From contig JAZGUH010000331.1 in assembly GCA_037893225.1 (NCBI GenBank), forward strand, positions 496,001 to 560,000: 64,000 nucleotides of DNA, read 5' to 3'. Origin of the DNA: Hippasteria phrygiana. Its lineage: Eukaryota > Echinodermata > Asteroidea > Valvatida > Goniasteridae. A model generated the notes under the pieces. The model was not told where the DNA came from and searched no databases. It worked only from the letters and a program-made list of their open reading frames with translations. A program made the translations under genes and the position numbers. Of this stretch, positions 32,402 to 42,600 are shown piece by piece (position 1 is the first letter of the stretch; every line of letters starts with the position of its first letter).

Positions 32402-32916
32402 TATGTAGAAAAGCCTTTTACTACACAGTAACAATCCCTACATGTATGTTCCCTTTAATACAACCACACTGAATCCAGGCTTGGGCTACCGTTACCTAAA
32501 GTGGATAACAAGTACAGAATTCAGAACATTCTCTAGATCTTATTGCATGGGTAGAAACTAGACCAATTATCATCCGTTCTACAGAGCTGCCAACCTTTTC
32601 AAACTCATTTCAGTATTTAAAAAAGCAAAAAATCAGTATTTTGCTCAGAAATGGAATTTAACTCTACCCGACAATCAGATATTTTTTTTTCTGAGCTTAC
32701 AATGTACATGTGTATATGCGTACATTTGTTCGGTTGGGATCGCAATAATGAGCTAGTACATGAGCAGTATAATAGCATAATATGCATGACAAAACATTAT
32801 TATGGTCGGATTTCACAAAATCCGTATTTCTAAACAAAAATTCATACTTCTGTACGAATTTCCGTATGAAGTAAGTAAGGAAAATCCGTACTGGTTGGCA
32901 GCTCTGGTTCTACGGA

Positions 32917-33250
32917 GCCGGCCACGTGCTCTAAATTGAACGTCTGATATATGCATGCATGCAAATTTTATGCAACACAGCTCACCAGCCAATCACAGCT
33001 ATTGTAAAGTCATTTTTCGGCAGGATTGTGATGAAAGCCGTTTATTGGTCGATAGCCGTCAGCTGACCTGGCAGATTGCACCAATGAACATGGTGGCGTC
33101 TACAAAATGAAACACCATGTTTCCTGCCACTGGGCCGAAGGCACAATACTACACACCCATTGACTGATCAAAATCTGGAGGTCAGGATAGAGTCGTCTTG
33201 CATAATTTATAGCAGAATCTGCACGCATATCATAGACATTCGCTGTGCAA
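32917..33250. repeat. Dispersed repeat, copy 2 (see 2905-3245)
   Basis: Shared landmarks include GGAGCCGGCC, CACCAGCCAATCAC, GGCAGGATTGTGATG, CATTGACTGATCAAAATC and CTTGCATAATT. The orientation is the same as in copy 1. Confidence 0.75.
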
Positions 33251-33967
33251 ACGTTTATTACATAGACTAGGCGGCACTTGGTGGAAAATGGATTGGGATA
33301 CAATAAAACAGGGTTTGGGTAGTTTGGTCCTACATACAAATGTATCCGATAGGTAGTTTCACATTGCCTTCAAAGTTTCCAATACAGGACCATGTACAAA
33401 GACCAGATCATATAGTACACTTGGATCACAACAAAATACTTGTATGTGGTGCTTTGTGTTATGAGCAAAATACATGTACATGTACATACTTCTCAACCAA
33501 AACGCATGACGACAGAGGTGACTGATTTTGTCACAAAGCAGGGCAGAGTTTTATGGATTTTATGTGCTGTGCTAGCAAGTTTTCCTTTTTCTCAAACAAA
33601 AACAAAACCATACAAATATATGGATGCTGAGGTAAACCATTTCTCCATGACTTTGAATGATCACTACAGGAGCATCACTCCACACCAAATTTATCTCTGG
33701 CATCCAAACGCCATGGCAAATTCACTTAGAATTTAGTTGTGAATTCTCTTCGAAATTTCGAGAAGTTTTAAAGACATTGGTCTGTAATTCATTAAAATTT
33801 TACCTTTAAGTTTAAAAAAGACCCAAGTGCTATTTTTTCCAGGATGGCCAAATTCTGAATGGAAAAATATAATCTATAAACTTCAAAGATGATGAGAGTA
33901 ATCAATTAATTAAGGAAGGTCTCAAACGTCAGACCACTAAGAATGTACCACTGGAAATATTACCTGT

Positions 33968-34398
33968 TTAACCCCTTGTGTTCGGCTGTATAATGATGGG
34001 GTGCTTATATGCCAAGATCGAGGCTGTGCAGCCAAGTGTAAACGCAAGCAATAGGCACCACACTGAATAGAGTTGTCCTATTCATTGCACCCGGAGCCCC
34101 CCCCCCCTTTCATATCAATTAAAGCTTTGTTTGAAAAAGCTCTATGTACTGTACACTCCCATTCAAGAACAATATATTACAGACAAACCACAAGGGTGTC
34201 TGACTTGTGAATACATTTTCAAAGTGAACAAAGAAAACTGGCGGAAGTGACCTCCAGAACACTGTACCAGTATAAGAACAATATAGTTAAAAAATGAATG
34301 GATTGAGTAAGTGCAGGAATGTGCCTACAGACATCAACCAGCCAGGTGGTCCTTTTCAAACTATGGCTATGGCCGTCGTCCGTATTCAAGAGGTTAAA
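33968..34398. repeat. TTAACCCCTTG-family MITE with an inserted SINE fragment
   Basis: The ends are TTAACCCCTTGTGTTCGGC and CGTATTCAAGAGGTTAAA. The interior matches 2574-2885. Positions 34212-34275 (TTTTCAAAGTGAACAAAGAA, then GACCTCCAGAACACTGTACC) are a minus-strand fragment of the 11706-type SINE absent from the other copy. Confidence 0.75.
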
Positions 34399-34685
34399 TC
34401 GGAACAGCCTGGGAACACTTGGTGATCCCATATTGGGAATATTGGTCTTTGCACACATGTGCACAGACTTGCGTACTCATGAGGGAACGGTTTCTTTCTA
34501 TTGGGATCACAGTGACAGCTTTTCAAAGCGAACAGGAATGTTAATGTTCCAACTTTTGAGATGCCCCCCAATTTAGACATCTACATGTATTGCAATTCAA
34601 ATCACAGGATGCTAATGTGATTGATAATATGGAAAATGAATTAAACTGCTGCTAACCGACTGGATTGACCTGCAATATACAAATC

Positions 34686-34803
34686 AACAAAATTAGCTGG
34701 CCTAATGTTTTGAACTTAAGCTAGTTTTTTCTCAAAGGCAAAAGAGAAAGATCTTGCTTAAGTTCGAAACATTATTTTTTTTTTTAGGCCAGCTAATTTT
34801 GGT
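34686..34803. repeat. Palindrome with AATTAGCTGGCCTAA ends
   Basis: AAAATTAGCTGGCCTAATGT pairs with TTTAGGCCAGCTAATTTT, and TTTTGAACTTAAGC with GCTTAAGTTCGAAA. The left arm lacks the T-run present on the right. It looks like a small foldback MITE. Confidence 0.75.
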
Positions 34804-35056
34804 GATGGATAATATTTACAATGTATTTGTGATTATCCACAGGCCATACATTTTTTTTGTAGGTTGAAAGCACTTCATTTTCTGTTTTGTTACAAATTAA
34901 TTGGAAAACTTCAGGAGGGCTTCATTTGTGGATGTCGAGTAAACATGGTGTGGTATGACCTAGTCTTTGCAACAAGCCTCAACTAATAAACCAGGGACAT
35001 ACATGTAATGTAACGGGGCTGGTAGGGAGACTAGTTGAACTCCCCTGGATTATACG

Positions 35057-35124
35057 TTATGAGTCACTGTCTTGTGCGTAGCATACCGCCGAGAGTAGTA
35101 CCGTGATGTCATCTGGTTTTCCTC
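35057..35124 (-). CDS. pptc7: PPTC7 last exon with stop
   Basis: The acceptor is gttccccag|GAGGAA and the stop TAA lies at 35059-35057. It encodes [20 protein letters not shown] and two more residues. PDDIT holds a metal-binding Asp of the PP2C fold. The 3' UTR extends left; I could not place the poly(A) site. Confidence 0.93.
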
Positions 35125-36562
35125 CTGGGGAACAGACAGACAAGAAGGGGGAGTCAATCTTTAGTCCTACCAGGACTTGAACTTCATTTCTCTAGGCCAT
35201 TTGGCTAGTAGAACAAGACCAGGCTAATTAAACATAACTCTGAACATTTTGTGTACATGTAGGTGTGCTGTATATTGTATTTTACTACTGAAGTTCAAAC
35301 ATGCTAATAATTGAAAATCTGTCAAAAAATGTCAACTGAATGGAAACAAAGTAGACTTTATTCATTTTATAAAGTGGGAAATCTGAGACTCATTTTGAAA
35401 AATGTCATATCAAATGAAAGACTAATCACCAGGCCAACTGGTCTAGTTTGGTCTTGAAATCTACCCTGACATTATGCCTTTGACAAATGCTGCAAGCGTG
35501 TATCACATGGAAGTGCTGGCGCAGACCAAGACTCCTGTGTATCAACATACTCCTGGCATGATAAAACAACACGGTTATCTTCCAGGCGACAACAAATTAC
35601 CTTTAAAGAAAATCTCACGCACAGTTAATATACATATATAATATGTATAGCGTGCTTTAGCCCACACGAGCTGATCAGTTATTAAGCATGGTGGAACTCA
35701 AAGCAACTTGACTGGCCTTCCGTTTCCATCTGTACTTGTCACACTTGATGAATGGGCTGGCCAACCTTAATTCTCCAGGTCTCTGGGAAATGCAACATGG
35801 AAGTCAGTGTGTATTTCTTACTGCCTGATTACACAGGGAGTCCCCCTACTATGACACATGGTCATGCAATAATTGATTCATCATCTGCTGTGTCACCAGA
35901 CTCTAAAGGGTTAGTGCACGGATTGCCCAGCATGTGCCTATTACATTGCCCATTGAAGAAAAAAGCCACAATTTGTTAGACACGCCACAAAGCAACAATA
36001 CCAGACATTTTGGTATCATCAATCTGCATTATGGTAGTTTCATGTGTTCTTTCTTATCAAGTTTCATTCTAATCAAGGCTCTAAAGTACATGTATCTAAT
36101 TGGACTGTGCAGCAGAGTTGTACTCCAGTCCCTGCAAGTCCTTTCACAAGTCCTTTCGCAAGTCTAGTCAGAAGTCCTTTCATAAAGCCAGGCACAAGTA
36201 ATTGGATGAACAATGACAAAGGAATGCCTTTGTCAAAGCTCATTTGTGAATAGCTTGTGGTTGGGATTAGGACTGGAGAGTTTGTGATGGACTTGCAGGG
36301 ACTTGTGATGGACTCTAATACAACTCTGCTGTGCTCTCACCCTTAACAATCCTTCAAAATTCACCACAAGGTTTGGGAGGATTTTGCAGAATTAAGGATA
36401 GTCCAGTTTAGGTGTTATTACTTTACATGTGGGCTTGTTGTTCCTCAAAAGATAACGTGCATGTATCAAGACTACAGTTGCACTCAAAATGTCTGCTTAC
36501 GTGTCAGTGTTGTAGTCGAGACCCCGAAGTCCGAGACCGAGACCAAGACCGAGACCTGATGG

Positions 36563-36601
<39 letters not shown>

Positions 36602-39600
36602 TGCAAGACCGAGACCGAGACCGAGACCGAGACCTAATGGCCCGAGACCGAGACCTCGAGACCTTGTATGTCATTTACATCATAAAAGAATGCAAAAAGA
36701 TCACAAATTTCCATATGCATTATGTGCAAAGGAGTATACATGTACATGTACAAGTAATAGTGCATACCCTTATGTCACAATATCTAGTTGAGTGGGTTTT
36801 TTGGATAGATTCTTGCCAAACAGTTTTTTTCTACTTAGTACATCATAAAATTATCAAAAATTGTTGTTGCCATTTTTTTGGCGGCCATCTTGGTATAATG
36901 GCGGCCATCTTGAAATCTGATGTCAAAAAGCTCTATTTTGCTCAATAATTTGCTTTTCTTTTCCATATTTCTTTGTGAAAATAGTTTTTTGTGTGCTCTG
37001 ACAACTCTTTAATATATTAAATCAACAACTCATAACCCAAGATGGTTCCTGAATTCAAAATGACTGCCATTTAGGAGCATTTTAATATATCATATTGTAC
37101 AACCAGCCTATATTAAATCAAGATCAAGTGCTGAAATATATAAAAAAGCATGTGGCAGCCATTTTGAGCTTGGTAGCCATCTTGAATCATATTTTAATCA
37201 ATGTAATGTGCATATTTGACTGAGATCATTGATCATAACAAAGTAATGAGGTAAAGAAATATAAAATATTTAGACAAATCTGATTTTTGGATGTTAAAAC
37301 TACTAACATTTGCCGCCATTTTGAATTTGGCAGCCATCTTGGTAATGATATGGCAGTCATTTTGAATTCAGGAACCATCTTGGGTTATGAGTTGTTGATT
37401 TAATATATTAAAGAGTTGTCAGAGCACACAAAAAATTATTTTCACAAAGAAATATGGAAAAGAAAAGCAAATTATTGAGCAAAATATAGCTTTTTTACAT
37501 CAGATTTCAAGATGGCCGCCATTATACCAAGATGGCCGCCAAAAAAATGCCAACAACAATTTTTGATAATTTTATGATGTACTATTACTAAGTAGAAAAA
37601 ACTGTTTGTCAAGAATCTATCCGAAAAGCCCACTCAATTACACAAGGGTATGCACTATAAACCGTATTGATTGACATCAAGAATATGGCTGCGGTTACAC
37701 GGTTAACTGACCATTTATCCAGTTACATGTTATTACATGTATATCGACATCTTGACTAAAAAAAACAATGTCCAGCTGTAGAAACGACCACGATGGCTTT
37801 TAAGCGGTATAGAGTACACGCCGCTGATCGTAATCATGTACACGTAGTTCGTGTATTTGAGCATGTCGTTCCCAACTTCCCATACATGAAGCTAATGCGC
37901 TACATGTACGTTTGGGCACGCGTACACGGCTAAGAAACGAGGTTGTCATCATGCCATGTACTGCACGTTTATAAATCTTTAGTCGAGTAGAGCGTACTGT
38001 AATCGATTCTGTAAACAAGAAGTTGTCATATACTGCACAATATTATACATCTCGAGTCGAGTCGAGTCGAGCGTGCTGTAATCGATTCTGCACATGTGCT
38101 GTTTGTATAAAATATTGGTGGTCTCGATACCGAGACCAGCAAAATACCGAGACCACGGGGTACCGAGACCGAGACCGAGACCGAGACCACAGGGTACCGA
38201 GACCGAGACCGAGACCGAGACCAGGAAAAACTGGTCTCGAGACCGGTCTCGAGACCGAGACCGGTCTCGAGACCTACAACACTGTTACGTGTACACATAC
38301 ATGTACAAATGTAGCTGCTCATCATCAGACAACTTGAGACCATTCACCAACTCGTCTTGTGACAACTTGACCCCTTGAGACAACCTGGCCATTGAGCAAC
38401 TCGATTGTCTATGCATTTTGACTGGAAACAAGTCATCCTTGAGACAAGTCATCCGTTGGTACCCTCCACGCCATGCCACACAACAAGTGCACCGAATGCA
38501 ACTGGGTTGCTCTCGGATACCAGGCTGGCCTGTGCAGCTAGATAATCACCACTGAGGAGTCACACTCTACATTTTACCTCACAATTTAAATGGGCAAAAT
38601 GCTACTGTTCCACCCACGCTACACTGTCCAGCACACACTTGAAAAACACTGCATAAACACACCGACGTTTGAGTTGTCTACCAAGTCGAAGTCGACTTGT
38701 CTCAACACCGACTAGGAAAACGGTCGAGTTGATTACTGTCCATATGGATGCAGGATTTAATAAGCCTGTCGATCAGGGATAACGATATCATGTAAAGAAT
38801 TTTAATCCTTTGTTGGAAATCGGATTGTCATTCTGGTATTATCAGCAGCCAATGAGGATAAAATACTATTTTGTCAAATTTTCCACCAATTTGGTTGTCT
38901 AGTATTAAAATGAAAATGCAATAAAAGTGGAATAATGCAACCCCTGTGCTACGAAATACGCAAGCATTTTCCATGATGTCTTTGATTGTCTTTCTCTTCA
39001 TTGGGTCACTATTGCAGCCAAGAGATGTGGTTTAAGTTTTTTATTGTCAAATGCAGAAAGACCCAAAAAAAATTTTTTTAATTTGTCTCCATTTTCACAT
39101 CTGACAAATTGAACCCGATGCAAAATTTGAAAAATCTTTAAAAACGACTGGCTAACTAACTGTAGAAAAGATCTAGTAAACAAAGTTGTAATTCTTCATG
39201 CATTATCAATTTCAGAATTGAGGCCACTCTGTATGAACAGCCTTAACTCTTGTCTTGGCCTCTGATTTGTCGCTGGTACCAAAGATCAATCACCGACTCA
39301 AACCTGTTCAATACCCACCTAAAAATTCCATGCCGTTCTCCCTTGCATGCTCGGCAAACGGTGACATGTAGTTGGGATCGTAGGCAAACTCTCTCGCTCT
39401 CTGTGCGATGGCATTGACTGCGCTTTGTATACTACTGATTGTCTGATCCTGTGAAATAACAGTGAAACAAAGTCATATTTTAACCAAAATGTATTTTGGC
39501 CCCCAGGACTGTACATACATAATAAACATACGAAGTCCCACCACATTTATTTTTGATGCCTTTTGCTATAAGTTGGGCTCATCCTTACAATCACTCTCTC

Positions 39601-42600
39601 AACGGACATCTGCTGCTACTCTTAGTCTACAGATATATACAGATATATTCATGGTAAATGTTCCACTTGTCCAGCTTGGTTCCTCCAGTTAGGGTGTTTG
39701 AGCATGAAACTCAGCTTTCTGCCTGCTCCCACCAATATACTTTAGCTGTACATAGATGTAGAACCAATAATCTACTCCAATAGCTTTTTCCTTCATTCTG
39801 TATACAAGTATACTATGGAATTCTTTGCCTGGTGCATGTTTCCCTTCATCTTATGATCTTTCCTGCTTCAAGAGGAATATTAACCCTAACCCCATAGGGT
39901 GCATACATAATCATTATAAAATTGGATGATTTGGGATGGTTAGGGTTAATTCCTTCCTCTTGTATATTTAATTGCTTTTCTTTTTTGTAGCTCCATACCT
40001 TGAGTGGATTTTAGCCTTGTTCGGGTTGAACTTCAAACAAAAGAGTACTACATTGTACATACAGTACCCATACTTACGGTACATGTATACCCATTTCCAA
40101 TCCCACCCCTCACCCACTGTTTACATTTGTTTCCCTTCCTTCAGACTTCCTAGCATTACACACAGCTCTGGAAAAAAATACTTGACTTCCAACATTTTTA
40201 TCACTTTATATCACTCCAATTTCATTCAGGATGAGAACTTTCTGGGGCATACTGTGAAGTGCCATGGCATCAAGGTTTCCACGTATTGGACTGGACTCAA
40301 AATATGGGAAATACTACATATTCTGGGTTCGAGTCCAATGGGGTCATGGTACTTCTGTCCTTGAGCAAGACACTAAAGCCCTTTTCACACTACACTGTTA
40401 CCCGGGTGATTGCCGGGTTAACGAAAAACTTAACCCGGAGATTACCCGGGTAATATGGCATGTTCACACTACACTTCTCCGGGTTAGAAATTCTCTGGGT
40501 TAACTGCCTCATCAAAACCCCACTGAACCCGGGTAATTTCTAACCCTGCTCGTGAGGTGGGTAAACCCACCAATCTCGGGGGTTAACGACGACCTTGAGA
40601 CGATTCTCCGGGTTACCATCAGTAGTGTGAATGCTCGCCGGGTTTTCTTCAACCCTGGTATAATAGTGCAGGGTTCTCCCCAGGATTTTTCAAAACTGTG
40701 GGGGATTTCATTTGTGGTTGACTGACAATTTGCGAAGCCATTGGACTTTAGATGCTCTCTGGTGCATTTTAGAGCATTTCCTGGGCTTTTCAAGTACTTT
40801 TTCTCAGGGAAAAACATGAGAGATTTAATAGCCATTTTTAAATTTAGGATATCAACATTTCATCAAATGACCACTTTTCCTTTCTGGACTAGTAATTCTA
40901 GTCACAAAATGAGCCATTCCAAGTTTCAGATATGCAACAGAAGTCCCCTGCCTCATGTGGTGCTTTCGGCACAATGAGCACAGCATTCCTGAAACGTGAA
41001 TGCAAGTCATTAAAAATAAAGTAGAAAAGAATTGCCAGAGCTTACCCTTTTGGGAGTGCCATAAAGAAAATGTTTCATTTTCAAGCTACAATAAAAAAAA
41101 GTTATTTAATAGGTGTACTGTTTATGCATGCTATAGCTTAAAAACCCTGAAAATTACAAGAAAAGTACCCCACAAATTGGCCAGGGGTTCCCCCATGGGC
41201 GGTTAGACCGTTTTTTGTGCCAAAATCATTTTTCTAAATTCATGTGAAAAAAAATTGGCCAGGGGTTCCCCCATGGGCGGTTAGCCGTTTTTTTTAGAAT
41301 GCTGTAAATAAATCATTGTGTTGTTTTTAAAAATTCATGTGAAAAAAATTCAATTAAAATATTGAAACTAACGTTAATATTATTAATTTTACAAAATTAG
41401 GCCTTTCGTTAAAAAATGGAGGAAGGAACCTTCCTCCATGGTTAAAATAGTTTCCATTAAAATCAGTTGCAAGTAATATGGGTTTCATGCGCGGCGCGCA
41501 CGGACTGCTGATGTTATGTATTGGCTTAAAAATAGACCCTATTTTTGATTGCTTTTCCACCACGCGCGAGACAAAAACGTGGTGACTTGGCAACGTCCAA
41601 CAATCTCGTCCCCATCGTAAATGCCTTTAATACGAAGAACTACGGCCATGAAAAAACACCTGACGTGCGTGGGGTCGATCTTGTAAGCACTGCAAATGGT
41701 GTAGTGCAAAATATTAACCCTCATAAAAGTTGCCCCTGCTTAGCGTATTGAGCACACGACCGGCACCAAGAGAACGCGTGTACAGGAAGGTGCATGCACG
41801 AAGAATTGTCCTACAACGGAGGTTCAGATTTGGGGCGACACCGACCACGAGGAACTCGTGTGTGGTGGTGCCGATACACATGTACTGTGTGGCCACGCGT
41901 TGTGCATGGTGCGATGTGTACGTATCTGCACGGTGTACGTCGTGTACGACACGGAAAATGTTGGAAGATTTACTGCTTTTTCGTCTAGATTTCGCCGGAC
42001 ATGTAAAATTGCAAGCTAGGCCTTACGCCATGCAATGGACCTGCATCATGTAAGATAACACTGAGCCGTACTATTGTGCGTATCGGGGATGAAAAAATGG
42101 GTATCGGCGGGTTTTTTGCGTATCGGGCAGAAATAATTGCGTATCGGGCCGATACGCAAGTTTGTACGTGAGGAGAACCCTGTAGTGGGTGTGCTTAGTC
42201 GTGTTTTATCGGCCAGCTTTGCTAAGGTCATGCAGGTGACGTAAGATATTAGTACAGCTGCCGTGGCTGGTACCTCATCTTGATAAGTTTATTTGTACGT
42301 AGGCCTACACTTAATAAAAGGCACCAATCTGCCGTGCATGATGCCTCGTCTTAATATGTATATTTTACATACACTTAATGCAAGGCATCAATTACGCATG
42401 CACGCGGGATGCAAAACACTGAACTTATCTCAAACTGGTTTGGGCTTCGGCTTCGCGTAATTTCTATGTCCCAAGATTTGGCAAGATCTTGGACACTATT
42501 TTCCCTATACATCAAAGTCTTATGTTTTAATCCAGAGCCAGAGTCTGTTCATTTATTTACGTATTCAAGGCTTCAGATTGGCAATGGGGCTGGGAAATAG

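Larger units (their letters stand above)
36505..38284. mobile_element. hAT-like foldback element, 1.78 kb, perfect 8-bp TSD
   Basis: It starts CAGTGTTGTAGTCGAGACCC and ends with CTCGAGACCTACAACACTG; TTACGTGT flanks both sides (36497-36504 and 38285-38292). Next to each end is a tandem array of GAGACC units (36529-36662 and 38125-38276). Long inverted arms follow, about 36760-37075 against 37349-37657, with a core of about 275 bp. No transposase frame is present; the 178-codon ORF through the left array is a repeat artefact. It sits in the last intron of PPTC7. Confidence 0.93.

Noticed and set aside
33440..33736. 98-codon + strand ORF
   Set aside because: No recognisable domain, no splice context, low-complexity start (HVHVHT) from an ACATGT repeat.
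36412..36948. A 178-codon ORF rich in RDRD
   Set aside because: The RDRD track is the GAGACC array inside a hAT-like element; nothing conserved on either side.
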